Shown here one piece after another: positions 16,649-25,900 of a stretch of 64,000 nucleotides of DNA; within the stretch, counting starts at the first letter, position 1; every line of letters begins with the position of its first letter. Below the pieces are notes generated by a model. The model worked only from the letters and a program-made list of their open reading frames with translations, made no database searches and was not told where the DNA came from. The position numbers and the translations under genes are program-made. Origin of the DNA: Anderseniella sp. (GTDB lineage: Bacteria; Pseudomonadota; Alphaproteobacteria; Rhizobiales; Aestuariivirgaceae); assembly GCA_028289645.1 (NCBI GenBank), contig JANQOK010000012.1, positions 62,001 through 126,000 of the forward strand, written 5' to 3'.

Positions 16649-18209
16649 TCAGTTTCGAGCGGTTCTTGTTGCCGGCGACGTTTTCCACCGCCTCGTTGAT
16701 GTCCAGCACGAGCTGGGTGAGCTCGTTGTTGTAATCGGGCTTGCGGGCCGCTTCGGGCGGATCAACGGAACGGCGTCGTTCACTGTGGACCTTCACCGCC
16801 TTTTTGCCGTCAAGGCGGAAGGTCTCGTCAATCTCAGGCTGCAGGATGCGCGAGGCGGGCATCAGCTTCTTGGCAATCCGCGACGTCAGCCCGGCCATGC
16901 CTTCTTCCTCACCATGGATCAGGAACATGTTGCGGTGCACAGGCAGACGCTCGGAGATCCAGCGTTCAAGCTCCGGTGCGTCAGCATGCCCGGAATACCC
17001 GTTAATGCGCTCGATGGCGGCATTGACCTCCACTTCCTCACCATGGATACGCACCTTTTTGGCGCCGTTCAGCAATATGCGGCCAAGCGTGCCGTTGGCC
17101 TGATAGCCAACCATCAGCACGGTGGCGTTGCGCCGGTGCAGGTGATTTTTCAGATGGTGCTTGATGCGCCCGGCATCGCACATGCCGCTGGCCGACAGCA
17201 CGACATGGAAACCGCTGAGCTTGCCGATAGCCTTTGAATCATCCACCGTCTCTGAAATCCTGAGATCGGGAGATTTCAGGGCTGCCTTGAGGGCGTCCGC
17301 GTTGGCCAGAAGATCGGCGTGCTTTTCGAAGATGGCGGTGGCGCGCCGGGCAAGCGGGCTGTCGATGAACACCGGTGCCGATGGCGCCTCGCCGTTTGCC
17401 ATGATCATCATCAGGTCGGTGAGCACTTCCTGGGTCCGCTCGACCGCAAAAGACGGGATCAGCAGCACGCCGCGCTTTTGAGCGGCGTCATTGACATGTT
17501 TGGCCAGCAGGGCGCGGCGTTCATCCGGGTTAGTCTCGACCCGGTCGGTTGCGCCAAAGGTCGCTTCGCACAGCAGGTAATCGTAACCTGACGGCGCCTC
17601 CGGGTCATGCTGCAGTAGTTTGTGGTCGGGTCCGATGTCGCCGGAGAAGAACAGGCGCAACGGTTGCTGGCCGTCACCCTGTGACACTTCCACCTCGATG
17701 GATGTGGAACCGAGCATGTGGCCGGCATTCCAGTACCGGGCCCGGATGTCTGCAGTGGCCGGAACCCAGGTTTCGTAGTCGACCGGTGAAAATTGCTGAA
17801 CCGTCTGCAGGGCATCATCCATTGTGTAGATGGGCTCGAGCTCCTTGCGGCCACGCTGCCGGTTGCGACGGTTCAGCCGCTCGATTTCGTTTTCCTGGAT
17901 GTGACCGGAATCCGGCAACATCACCGATGACAGATCCATGCTCGGCTCGGTGGAATGAATCTTGCCGCTGAAACCGTGCCGGACGAGCTTCGGCAGCACT
18001 CCGGCATGGTCGATATGGGCATGAGTCAGCAGCACCGCGTCTATGCTGTCGGCCCGGAACGGCAGCGGTTCGTAATTGAGTTCGCGCAAGGTCTTGGAGC
18101 CCTGGAACAGGCCGCAGTCGATCAATACCGATGAGTGCGGGGTTTTCAGCCTGAAACAGGAACCCGTGACCGTACGGGCAGCCCCGTGGAAGGAAAGTTC
18201 GATGCTCAT
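16611..18209 (-). CDS. beta-CASP metallo-beta-lactamase-fold RNA-processing type nuclease
   Basis: 532 residues with the metallo-beta-lactamase metal site HAHIDHAG (near residue 60), the GHMLGSTSIEVEV and FSGDIG segments, then beta-CASP motifs: A in CEATFG, B in SASGMCDAGRIKHHL and C in INGYSGHADAPELE. This is the architecture of archaeal and bacterial CPSF73-like endonucleases and the YSH1-like COG1236 group, presumed to cut RNA in the cytosol. It is smaller and lacks the C-terminal domain of RNase J. A C-terminal Arg/Lys-rich tail may contact RNA. It is 40 bases downstream of matB in the same direction and could be read through from the malonate operon. Confidence 0.88.
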   Translation of the reverse strand: MSIELSFHGAARTVTGSCFRLKTPHSSVLIDCGLFQGSKTLRELNYEPLPFRADSIDAVLLTHAHIDHAGVLPKLVRHGFSGKIHSTEPSMDLSSVMLPDSGHIQENEIERLNRRNRQRGRKELEPIYTMDDALQTVQQFSPVDYETWVPATADIRARYWNAGHMLGSTSIEVEVSQGDGQQPLRLFFSGDIGPDHKLLQHDPEAPSGYDYLLCEATFGATDRVETNPDERRALLAKHVNDAAQKRGVLLIPSFAVERTQEVLTDLMMIMANGEAPSAPVFIDSPLARRATAIFEKHADLLANADALKAALKSPDLRISETVDDSKAIGKLSGFHVVLSASGMCDAGRIKHHLKNHLHRRNATVLMVGYQANGTLGRILLNGAKKVRIHGEEVEVNAAIERINGYSGHADAPELERWISERLPVHRNMFLIHGEEEGMAGLTSRIAKKLMPASRILQPEIDETFRLDGKKAVKVHSERRRSVDPPEAARKPDYNNELTQLVLDINEAVENVAGNKNRSKLIRRLRRALERAS

Positions 18210-18249
18210 GGGGTGGGCCTCCCGGGGCTCTGGCAGTTATGTCGTGACT

Positions 18250-19776
18250 TTATGGGGCGAAGGTATCGTAGTAGGTATCACGCAGGACGTTTTTTTGCAC
18301 CTTGCCCATTGTGTTGCGGGGCAGTTCGTCAACCACATAGATTTTCTTGGGTTGCTTGAAGCGGGCAATCTTGTCTGAAATGGCGCTCATGATGGCCTCT
18401 TCGTTCAAGGCCTGCCCGTTTGCCGGCACAACGACGCCAACCACGCCTTCGCCGAAGTCGGGGTGATTCACGCCGATGACGGCGGACTCCAATACTCCAT
18501 CCTGCTCGTCAAGCAGGAGTTCGATTTCCTTCGGGTATATATTGTAGCCGCCGGAGATGATCAGGTCCTTGGCGCGACCGACGATGTGCACATAGCCATC
18601 CTCATCAACCTTGCCCAGGTCGCCAGTGATGAAAAAGCCGTCTGCACGGAATTCCTCTGCGGTCTTTTCCGGCATCTGCCAGTATCCGGCGAACACGTTG
18701 GGGCCTTTGACCTCGATACCGCCGATCTCACCCTGAGCGAGCGTGTCACCCGTGTCCGGGTCGCAAACACGCAGGTCAACTCCCGGTAGCGGGAAACCGA
18801 CCGTGCCGGCGCGGCGCTCGCCGTCATAGGGATTGGACGTGTTCATATTGGTTTCGGTCATGCCGTAGCGCTCAAGAATACGGTGGCCGGTGCGCTCTTC
18901 GAACTCGACGTGGGTTTCGGCCAGCAAGGGGGCCGATCCGGATACGAACAGGCGCATGTGGGCGGTCAGCTCACGGGTAAAACGGTCATCATCGAGCAGC
19001 CTGGTGTAAAAGGTTGGCACGCCCATCATTGAAGTCACTCCCGGCAGGCATTCGATCACCTGGTCGACCTTAAAGCCGGGCACAAAGACCATCCGGGCGC
19101 CGGCCACCATGATCGTGTTGGTGGCCACGAACAGCCCGTGGGTGTGGAATATCGGAAGCGCATGCAGCAACACATCGTCTTCGGTGAAGGCCCACAGGTC
19201 TTTGAGCACAACCGCATTGGACAGCAGGTTGTCGTGGGTCAGCATGGCTCCTTTCGAGCGCCCGGTAGTGCCGGACGTGTAAAGGATGGCGGCAAGATCG
19301 TCGGGACCGCGATCTACGTTGGTGAATTCCGCAGGCGCCACGATACCGGCATCAAGCAGCGTTCCGGCGCTGGTCTCGTGGTTTTTCCAAACGCCCATCG
19401 TCTCGAGCCTGACACCGAGTTTGCCCGTCACCTCGTCAAACTCGGCCCGGCGCGCCGGGTCGCAGACAAACAGGCGCGGGGTCGCATTGTCTAGGAAGTA
19501 TTCCACTTCGCTGGCCGTGTAGGCATTGTTCAGGGGCAGGAACACACCGCCGGCGCGTACCGTCCCCAGATACAGCATCAGTGCCTCGATGGACTTGGGT
19601 ATCTGCGCGGCAACCCGGTCGCCGGGCTTGACGCCGCATTTCACCAGCATGTTGGCAAACCGGGCGGACACTTCCAGCACATGGTTGTAGGTGTACCAGC
19701 GGCCGTCATCGAGCTGTGCAAAGGCGCGCTCGAGATTGGCATTTTGCAGAAGGCCGTCGAACAGGTGATTAGCCAT
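18250..19776 (-). CDS. matB: malonyl-CoA synthetase MatB
   Basis: MatB ligates malonate, CoA and ATP to malonyl-CoA in the cytosol. The 508-residue protein has the ANL motifs YTSGTTGRSKGAMLTH, RYGMTETNMNTSNPYDG (the MatB-typical form of the A5 motif) and the C-terminal MGKVQKNVLR containing the catalytic Lys. Its first bases overlap matA by 8 bases, and the ribosome site GGAGCAGG lies inside matA. Together with matA and the TRAP genes matP, matQ and matM it forms a five-gene malonate operon of the rhizobial type. The last gene of the operon. Confidence 0.95.
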   Translation of the reverse strand: MANHLFDGLLQNANLERAFAQLDDGRWYTYNHVLEVSARFANMLVKCGVKPGDRVAAQIPKSIEALMLYLGTVRAGGVFLPLNNAYTASEVEYFLDNATPRLFVCDPARRAEFDEVTGKLGVRLETMGVWKNHETSAGTLLDAGIVAPAEFTNVDRGPDDLAAILYTSGTTGRSKGAMLTHDNLLSNAVVLKDLWAFTEDDVLLHALPIFHTHGLFVATNTIMVAGARMVFVPGFKVDQVIECLPGVTSMMGVPTFYTRLLDDDRFTRELTAHMRLFVSGSAPLLAETHVEFEERTGHRILERYGMTETNMNTSNPYDGERRAGTVGFPLPGVDLRVCDPDTGDTLAQGEIGGIEVKGPNVFAGYWQMPEKTAEEFRADGFFITGDLGKVDEDGYVHIVGRAKDLIISGGYNIYPKEIELLLDEQDGVLESAVIGVNHPDFGEGVVGVVVPANGQALNEEAIMSAISDKIARFKQPKKIYVVDELPRNTMGKVQKNVLRDTYYDTFAP

Positions 19777-21109
19777 TTACCTGCTCCTTGGGCGCTGGCG
19801 CATCAAACCTGGCGTCGAGGAGCGAGGTCACTTCGCGTGAAGCGATGACGTGGCCATCTTCAGAATAGGCCTCGTGGTTCGCATCCACGGACTTCAGGTC
19901 GTAAAGGTAATTGACCATCATGCCGGCAGAGTTGCGCAAGCCGTTTTCCGAGCGGTCACCGAGCCAGTGGATTGTCCTGAGGCTGGCGCCGTTGCCGAGA
20001 TGGAAGCGCGCAACCGGGTCAATCGGCCTGCCGTCGGGCCGCTGTTCCTGCAGGAAGTAGCGTGCTGCAAGGGACTTCAGGCCGGCAACTTCGTCCGGCG
20101 TCGCCTCATCGGCATTGTCCGGTGTCAGCTCGCTGGCAACCGTGTAGTACGTTGCAGCCGGCCCATCCGGGTCGGCTTCCGCCTGGGCTTTCAGCCAGGG
20201 CATGAAACCGGGGATTGGCGACAGGGTGATGAAAGTCCTTATATTGGGCAGGCTGGACGCGAGGTCAGTCGCCACCTGCTTGATCAGGAAGTTGCCGAAC
20301 GACACACCGCGCAGACCCTTCTGGCAATTCGAAATGGAGTAGAAGATGGCAGCCGCGGCGTCCTGCGGCTCAACGGGATCACGGGTTTCCGCGAGCACCG
20401 CCTGGATGGACCCGGCGATGTCGGCGCTCAGTGCCACTTCGACGAAGATCAGCGGTTCGTCGGGCATGGCCGGATGAAAGTATGCAAAACAGCGCCGGTC
20501 GGCCGGCTGCAGGCGGCGGCGCAGATCGTCCCAGCTGTCAATGGCATGAACGGCCTCATACCGGATGATTTTTTCAAGGATATGCGCCGGCGTGGTCCAG
20601 TCGATCGGGCGCAGCACCAGGAAGCCGCGGTTGAACCAGGACGAAAACAGATGCTCGAAGTCGACATCGACCCGCGCCAGATCGGCGTCCTGCCTGAGAA
20701 TCCGCAGCAGGTCTTCGCGCATCCGGACCAGTTTTTCAGTGCCGCCGGGCACACCGTTCAGCCGGCGCAACAGTTCCTGGCGGCGCGGTTCGGCGACGTC
20801 AAGCAGGCGGGTGAGATTGTCCGCGCTGCGTTGCCGGGAATAATCACCGGTGCGCTCGGAAAGCGCTGCCGTATCGATGTCGAAGTCGCTGGCCAGGCTC
20901 CTGAAAAACTCCAGTCTCTGATCCTGATCGGCCTGTGAATAGGTCGCCAGCAGAGAGGATGCGGTCTGCAGCCCGGTTACTTCGCCGGTGTCCGCCAACA
21001 GCGAGTTGCACAGCGCCAGCATACCACGCGCATCCGGTTTGGCCGGGCTGGACGTGCGGCGCTCGAACAGGCTCGACAGCAGGTCCTGAAAATATGTGAT
21101 GCGGCTCAT
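19769..21109 (-). CDS. matA: malonyl-CoA decarboxylase MatA
   Basis: 446 residues of the MCD family: a helical N-terminal half and a C-terminal GNAT-like catalytic domain. The motifs FITLSPIPGF, with the proposed catalytic Ser, and RFHLGNGA, with the catalytic His, are present, as are KGLRGVSFGNFLIKQV and NSAGMMVNYLYDL. It converts malonyl-CoA to acetyl-CoA and CO2, completing malonate catabolism started by MatB. No organelle-type leader. Its start overlaps the stop of the TRAP large permease by four bases (ATGA) and its end overlaps matB by 8, so all three are coupled. Confidence 0.95.
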   Translation of the reverse strand: MSRITYFQDLLSSLFERRTSSPAKPDARGMLALCNSLLADTGEVTGLQTASSLLATYSQADQDQRLEFFRSLASDFDIDTAALSERTGDYSRQRSADNLTRLLDVAEPRRQELLRRLNGVPGGTEKLVRMREDLLRILRQDADLARVDVDFEHLFSSWFNRGFLVLRPIDWTTPAHILEKIIRYEAVHAIDSWDDLRRRLQPADRRCFAYFHPAMPDEPLIFVEVALSADIAGSIQAVLAETRDPVEPQDAAAAIFYSISNCQKGLRGVSFGNFLIKQVATDLASSLPNIRTFITLSPIPGFMPWLKAQAEADPDGPAATYYTVASELTPDNADEATPDEVAGLKSLAARYFLQEQRPDGRPIDPVARFHLGNGASLRTIHWLGDRSENGLRNSAGMMVNYLYDLKSVDANHEAYSEDGHVIASREVTSLLDARFDAPAPKEQVNG

Positions 21110-22422
21110 ACGGCTTCACCCATGATCTTGTCAGGCAACCAGGTTGCAAGTTCAGGAAACAGGCACAGCAGCAATATAGCGATCACCATGCACGCGACAA
21201 AGGGCAATGATCCGACAAGGATGGTTCGCAGGGAGATTTCCGGCGCGATGCCGTTGATCACGTAAAGGTTCAAACCGACCGGCGGTGTGATCAGGCCGAT
21301 TTCCATGTTGATCGTCAGGATCACGGCAAACCAATAAGGATCGAAGCCGGCATTGATCACGATGGGCAGCAGGATCGGGGCTGCCATCAGGATCACCGCC
21401 ACCGGCGGCAGGAAGAAACCGGCGACCAGCAGGAAAATGTTAATGGCGAACATCAACACCCACGGGTTGACGTCGAGCGTGCCGATCCACGCGGCAATCG
21501 ACTGGGTGATGAACAGCGACGACAGCATGTAGGAGAACACGCCTGCGGCAGCAATGATGAACAGGATCATCACACTTTCACGGGTTGAATCCCGCAATAC
21601 GTTCCACAGCAGCTTCGGGCTCCACAGCTTGTAGATGATGATGGCGATGAGCAGGCACAACAGGGCGCCGACGGCGGCGGTTTCCGATGGCGTCGCCAGT
21701 CCGCCATACATGGCGTACAGAACCCCCAGAATGATGGCGATGAACGGCAGCACCCGCGGCAGGATTTCGAAGCGTTCCTTCCACGAGAACACCCTGCCGG
21801 ACAGGGCGTCGGCAGAGCCTGACTTCCAGGTGTCATACAGGGACCACAGCATGAACAGGCCGACCAGCAGTAAACCGGGAACGACACCGGCCAGGAACAG
21901 GCGCCCGATCGAGGTTTCGGTGGCAATGCCGTAGACGATCATGGTCACTGAAGGCGGGATCAGGATGCCGAGTGTGCCGCCCGCGGCAATGGAGCCGGTG
22001 GCGACGCCGTCGGGGTAACCGCGCTTGCGCATTTCCGGAATGCCCATCTTGCCGATGGCGGCGCAGGTCGCCGGCGACGAGCCGGACATGGCGGCAAACA
22101 GGGCGCAGGCGCCGAGATTGGAAATGACGAGGCCGCCCGGCACGCGCGTGAGCCAGCGGTCAAGCGCTTCGTACAGGTCGGCACCGGCACGCGTGGAGGC
22201 AATGGAGGCGCCCATGATGATGAACATCGGGATCGACAGCAGCGCGAAATTATCGAGCTTGCCGAAGAAGATTTCCGGCAGCAGCTGCAGGGACCGGGCG
22301 CCATCGAAAATCAGCAGAAACCCGGCCGATACGATCAGCAGGCCGACGGCCACCGAGACGCCGGAAAACAATACCAGAACGGTTACGACGGCCAGAACGG
22401 CGCCTAAGGAAAGCGGATCCAT
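21106..22422 (-). CDS. matM: TRAP transporter large permease (DctM type), malonate
   Basis: 438 residues with about 12 membrane segments and TRAP large-subunit signatures such as SGSSPATCAAIGKMGIPEM and IPPSVTMIVYG, which form the Na+-coupled transport core. Start 22422 overlaps the stop of the small subunit by one base (TGATG). It sits between matQ and matA and, from that context, imports malonate or a close dicarboxylate driven by the sodium gradient. A much longer upstream extension of the frame is only a shadow of the matQ gene. Confidence 0.93.
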   Translation of the reverse strand: MDPLSLGAVLAVVTVLVLFSGVSVAVGLLIVSAGFLLIFDGARSLQLLPEIFFGKLDNFALLSIPMFIIMGASIASTRAGADLYEALDRWLTRVPGGLVISNLGACALFAAMSGSSPATCAAIGKMGIPEMRKRGYPDGVATGSIAAGGTLGILIPPSVTMIVYGIATETSIGRLFLAGVVPGLLLVGLFMLWSLYDTWKSGSADALSGRVFSWKERFEILPRVLPFIAIILGVLYAMYGGLATPSETAAVGALLCLLIAIIIYKLWSPKLLWNVLRDSTRESVMILFIIAAAGVFSYMLSSLFITQSIAAWIGTLDVNPWVLMFAINIFLLVAGFFLPPVAVILMAAPILLPIVINAGFDPYWFAVILTINMEIGLITPPVGLNLYVINGIAPEISLRTILVGSLPFVACMVIAILLLCLFPELATWLPDKIMGEAV

Positions 22423-22979
22423 CAGTGGCTCTCCCTGTCGATGTTGAACGGCTTGTCGAGGCCGGTGATGACGGCTGCCAGATCGGCGATGAGCTGCAGC
22501 AGCAGCAGGCCGAAGCCGACCGGCATTGCCAGGTACGGTATCCACAACCGTACGCCCCAGACTGTGTCCGACTTCCAGTTGCGGGTCCAGGCGGTGTGCC
22601 AGAACTCAAACCCGTAGACCAGCATCAGTGCCACGATGATGATCGACACCGACAGGGTGAACAGCGCCAGCGCCTTGCGGGCGCCGGGCTTCATCATCAG
22701 CGGTATCAGGTCGACGTTCACGTGGCCGCGCAGTTTCTGCACGTAAGGCAGGCCGAGCAGTGTTGCGGCGACCATCAGGAAGGTCACGGCCTCGGTTTGC
22801 CAGATGGTTGACTGGTTGAGCACGAAGCGCACGAAGATCATCTGGCAGGTGATGAACACCGACACAACGATCATGGCCGCCGAAACCCAACCGCATGCGG
22901 TCGACAGCCGGTCGACGATTTTCAGCCAGCCGGTCCGATCGCCGGGGCCTGACAGGTTTGAATTTGTGCCAGCCGCCAT
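22422..22979 (-). CDS. matQ: TRAP transporter small permease (DctQ type), malonate
   Basis: 185 residues with four membrane segments and the DctQ pattern RFVLNQSTIWQTEAVTF followed by RGHVNVDLI. The small subunit pairs with the large DctM-like permease in the inner membrane. It is 107 bases downstream of the binding-protein gene, with a GC-rich hairpin in that gap, and one-base overlap links it to the large permease. The loop between segments 3 and 4 carries WKSDTVWGVRLW. Confidence 0.92.
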   Translation of the reverse strand: MAAGTNSNLSGPGDRTGWLKIVDRLSTACGWVSAAMIVVSVFITCQMIFVRFVLNQSTIWQTEAVTFLMVAATLLGLPYVQKLRGHVNVDLIPLMMKPGARKALALFTLSVSIIIVALMLVYGFEFWHTAWTRNWKSDTVWGVRLWIPYLAMPVGFGLLLLQLIADLAAVITGLDKPFNIDRESH

Positions 22980-23041
22980 GATTTGCCCGCCTCAGGTGTG
23001 TGGGGTGAAAAGTTGGGTTCAGGACCGTAGTCTGGATGGGT

Positions 23042-23069
23042 CGCCGGAGGCGGTCAACCGCCCCCGGCG
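23042..23069 (-). terminator. hairpin between matP and matQ (attenuator or mRNA-stabilising)
   Basis: CGCCGG and GGCGGT pair with ACCGCC and CCGGCG across a two-base loop, with one A-C mismatch. It follows the matP stop by about 20 bases and lacks a T-run, so partial termination or 3'-end protection of matP mRNA is more likely than full termination. Confidence 0.55.
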
Positions 23070-23086
23070 AGGATCGGGTGCGTGGA

Positions 23087-24076
23087 TTATTCGACAGCAA
23101 GCGCCATGTCGAGCAGCTCCTGGCCGCCGGGCACATTGTCCACGAAGTTCTTGTAGGAAGACGCCTTGGCGATGTCGCGCCACTTGTTGAATTCCTCCGG
23201 TGTCATGTTCTTGATTTCAACACCGGCTTTCTCGAAGACCTCGACCGACGCGGCATCCTGCTTCTTGGCTTCCGCCAGATAGTAGGCTTCCGCCTTGGCA
23301 GCGGCTGCGTCGAGTGCCGCCTTCTGCTTGTCGTCAAGGCCGTCATAGGCCGATTTGTTCATCAGCAGTGGCTGATACATGAACCACAGCGCCACGTCGC
23401 CGGCCGGTGTGTAGCACTTGACCTGTTCGTAGATGCGGTAGGAGACGAACGACGAAGACGACGTGTTGGCCGCCGTCAGCACGCCGGACTGCATGGCTGA
23501 GTAAATCTCCGATGACGCCATGGAGGTGATGGATGCTCCGGCGGACGCCAGCATCTGTTCGAATGCCTTGCCGGCGGCGCGGGTCTGCTGGCCCTTCACA
23601 TCGTCGGGCGAGGTGATGCATTTCTCCTTGCCGACAAATCCGCCTGCCAGGTAGCCATGCACGACGACGCGCACATCATCTTCCGCCATGATGGATTCGA
23701 TCTTCTTCATGAAGTCGGAATTGTTCAGCCGGGCAGCATGATCATGGTTTTTGACCAGGCCGGGCATCAGGGTCAGGTTGTATTCGCCACGCAGACCGCC
23801 GGCGTAAGACAGTGGAAACACGCTCATGTCGAGCTGGCCGGCAGACAGCGGCTTGTACTGCTCGCGCGGCTTGAACAATGACTTGGACGGGAAAATCTTG
23901 ATGGTGAGATCAACGTCGGCCTTGGCGACCTCGTCGGCCACGATCTGAGCCACCTTGTGGCGAATGTCCTTGGTCGACCACTGGTGCGACAGGCGTAGCT
24001 CCTTGGCGTAGGCCGCACCCGACAGGGCTGTCGCCATGGCAAGACCGGCTATCAGTGATGTCAGTTTGAGTTTCAT
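23087..24076 (-). CDS. matP: TRAP transporter solute-binding protein (DctP family), malonate
   Basis: 329 residues with a Sec signal peptide ending near A-Y-A-K (about residue 24) and a DctP fold: RLSHQWSTKDIRHKVAQ at the N-terminus, the conserved substrate-carboxylate Arg in the QQTRAAGKAFEQML region, and MASSEIYSAMQSGVL. It would capture malonate in the periplasm. GGAGGAAG lies directly before ATG 24076. First gene of the matPQMAB operon and divergent from matR, with the presumed MatR operator in the shared intergenic region. Confidence 0.92.
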   Translation of the reverse strand: MKLKLTSLIAGLAMATALSGAAYAKELRLSHQWSTKDIRHKVAQIVADEVAKADVDLTIKIFPSKSLFKPREQYKPLSAGQLDMSVFPLSYAGGLRGEYNLTLMPGLVKNHDHAARLNNSDFMKKIESIMAEDDVRVVVHGYLAGGFVGKEKCITSPDDVKGQQTRAAGKAFEQMLASAGASITSMASSEIYSAMQSGVLTAANTSSSSFVSYRIYEQVKCYTPAGDVALWFMYQPLLMNKSAYDGLDDKQKAALDAAAAKAEAYYLAEAKKQDAASVEVFEKAGVEIKNMTPEEFNKWRDIAKASSYKNFVDNVPGGQELLDMALAVE

Positions 24077-24190
24077 GTCTTCCTCCCGGTCCGGCAGGTA
24101 ACGCAACCGGACGTTTCTCATGTTGAATTCGGTGTCTGACGAAATTTGTCAGTACCCGCAGCCTACGTCTTTGCGTACAGGAGTCAACCA

Positions 24191-24205
24191 CATTGTATAC
24201 AAGAA
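24191..24205. promoter_or_regulatory. MatR operator candidate
   Basis: Contains the perfect palindrome TTGTATACAA (24193-24202); the minus strand reads TTCTTGTATACAATG. It lies between the divergent matR and matP genes, fits the T-N-G-T...A-C-N-A rule for FadR/FCD-type GntR regulators, and resembles the rhizobial MatR operator half-sites TCTTGTA/TACACGA as I remember them (to be verified). Confidence 0.65.
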
Positions 24206-24217
24206 TTTACTTGTTGA

Positions 24218-24919
24218 ATGCACAAACATGCGGCTATTGTTCCACGCATCATGACTGAAAGAACCGCAGACCGTATCCGCGAGACTCTCGAACAGGCGAT
24301 TTTGACCGGGGAGTTCGACGATGGTGTGCGGCTTGACGAAGTGCGCCTGTGTACCCGGTTCGGTGTGTCGCGGACACCGGTTCGCGAGGCCCTGCATCAG
24401 CTTGCCGCATCGGGCCTGCTGGAGATGAAACCGCGCCGCGGAGCATTTGTGCGCATGCCCGGTTTCGTGGAAGTGGTGGAAATGTTCGAGGTCATGGGCG
24501 AACTGGAGAGCATGTGTGGCAGACTGGCCGCGAAACGCATAAGCGATGCGCAGCTCAAGGCGTTTTCGGAAGCCTGCCTTAAATGCGAGCAAGCCGAGGA
24601 AGCCGGCGACAGCGACGCCTATTACCATGAGAATGAAACCTTCCACCAGATACTCTACGAGGCCAGCGGCAATGGCTTTCTGCAGTCACAGGCTCTCAAC
24701 CTGCAGAAGAGGCTGCAGCCGTTCCGGCGGCTACAGCTGCGGGTGCGTGGCCGTATCAGGCAGTCGCTGGACGAACACCGGAAGATACTGCATGCGGTTG
24801 AGGGCGGCGACGGTGCCGCGGCCGCCACACTGCTGCGTCAGCATGTGACGGTGCAGGGCGAAAAATTCTTCGACCTGATGCGCGGGCTCGATGAAACCTC
24901 GGTACGAAAGACCGGGTAG
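24218..24919 (+). CDS. matR: GntR-family (FadR/FCD) regulator of malonate genes, MatR-like
   Basis: 233 residues: a winged helix with LCTRFGVSRTPVREALHQLAASGLLEMKPRRGAFV (recognition helix in the middle) and an FCD ligand-binding domain with the metal-binding His region YYHENETFHQ and a later REQ/DEHRKI segment. GntR/FCD repressors release DNA when they bind a small acid, here presumably malonate or malonyl-CoA. It is divergent from the mat operon. An alternative start at 24251 (MTERTADRI) fits the domain boundary better; neither start has a clear ribosome site, and the first lies only 13 bases from the operator. Convergent with the next gene, three bases apart. Confidence 0.85.
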   Translation: MHKHAAIVPRIMTERTADRIRETLEQAILTGEFDDGVRLDEVRLCTRFGVSRTPVREALHQLAASGLLEMKPRRGAFVRMPGFVEVVEMFEVMGELESMCGRLAAKRISDAQLKAFSEACLKCEQAEEAGDSDAYYHENETFHQILYEASGNGFLQSQALNLQKRLQPFRRLQLRVRGRIRQSLDEHRKILHAVEGGDGAAAATLLRQHVTVQGEKFFDLMRGLDETSVRKTG

Positions 24920-24921
24920 CG

Positions 24922-25872
24922 CTATCTGATATCGGCACACTCCGCCACTGGTGTGATGGCCCCCTTGCCGTCAAAGAAACTCAACAGGTTGTTGGCCACC
25001 AGGTCGCCCATGGCACGGCGCGTCTCGACCGTCGCAGAACCCTGGTGAGGCTGCAGTGTAACATTGTCGAGTGCGCGCAATTGTTCAGGAATTTTCGGTT
25101 CTGCCGCAAACACGTCCAGACCGGCATGGCCGAGCTTGCCGCTTGCCAGGGTATCGATCAGGGCGTCTTCGTCATGCACCGAACCGCGCGCCACATTGAT
25201 GAACGTGCCGTCCGGACCCAGCGCCTCGAGCACCTCGCGGTTGACGATGCCCCTGGTTGCCTCGCCGCCGGGGCAGATGGCGATCAGGAAATCACTGTCG
25301 CGCGCCATCTCGGCCAGGTTTTCGTAAAACTCAAAAGTCTGATCCGCCTGCTGGCTCCTGCCGTGATAAGCGATAACGCATCCGAATGCCTCCAGCTTGC
25401 GGGCAATGTCCTTGCCGATACGGCCAAGGCCGAGAATGCCAACCTTGCGTCCGCTAATGGCGCGGGCCAGCGGCGGATCGCCTTCGTTTTCCCAGCGCCC
25501 GGCGCGGGCAAACCTTTCCCACTCGCTGAAGCGGCGCGAGCAGGTCAGCACCAGCATCACGGCCATGTTGGCGACGTCGTCATTGAGCACGTCGGGTGTA
25601 TTGGTGGCAATGACATTGCGTGACGCCGCGTGGGCTGCATCCACACCGTCATATCCGACGCCGAAACTTGCAATGATTTTCAGGTTGGGCAGAGCGTCGA
25701 TCAGGCCCGCATCGGCTTTGCCCATGGTGGCAACGCCTTCAATCCTGTCTGCCACCGATGCCAGGAAAGCCTCCTTGTCATCTGCCTCGTAAAGCCGGTG
25801 CAGTGTGTGGTGGGCCTGTAGTGCCTCCTGAATGTGCGGCATCATGTTTGAAACCAGTAATATGTCAGCCAT
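24922..25872 (-). CDS. D-isomer-specific 2-hydroxyacid dehydrogenase (glyoxylate/hydroxypyruvate reductase type)
   Basis: 316 residues with substrate-binding and NAD(P)-binding domains: SFGVGYDGVD, the nucleotide fold VGILGLGRIG, and the catalytic triad Arg in NVARGSVHDE, Glu in AAEPKIPEQ and His in QPHQGSAT. These cytosolic enzymes reduce 2-oxo acids to D-2-hydroxy acids. The start at 25872 has GAGGA 8 bases upstream. It is the last gene of a six-gene run headed by tctC and follows the aldo/keto reductase by 28 bases, which suggests that the pathway yields a 2-oxo acid. Confidence 0.9.
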   Translation of the reverse strand: MADILLVSNMMPHIQEALQAHHTLHRLYEADDKEAFLASVADRIEGVATMGKADAGLIDALPNLKIIASFGVGYDGVDAAHAASRNVIATNTPDVLNDDVANMAVMLVLTCSRRFSEWERFARAGRWENEGDPPLARAISGRKVGILGLGRIGKDIARKLEAFGCVIAYHGRSQQADQTFEFYENLAEMARDSDFLIAICPGGEATRGIVNREVLEALGPDGTFINVARGSVHDEDALIDTLASGKLGHAGLDVFAAEPKIPEQLRALDNVTLQPHQGSATVETRRAMGDLVANNLLSFFDGKGAITPVAECADIR

Positions 25873-25900
25873 CTGTCTTGTCCTCGGAAATAAGCAATGT

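Noticed and set aside
19850-20938. 362-codon plus-strand open frame
   Set aside because: It lies fully antisense to matA, which has clear family motifs; long antisense frames are common in GC-rich DNA.
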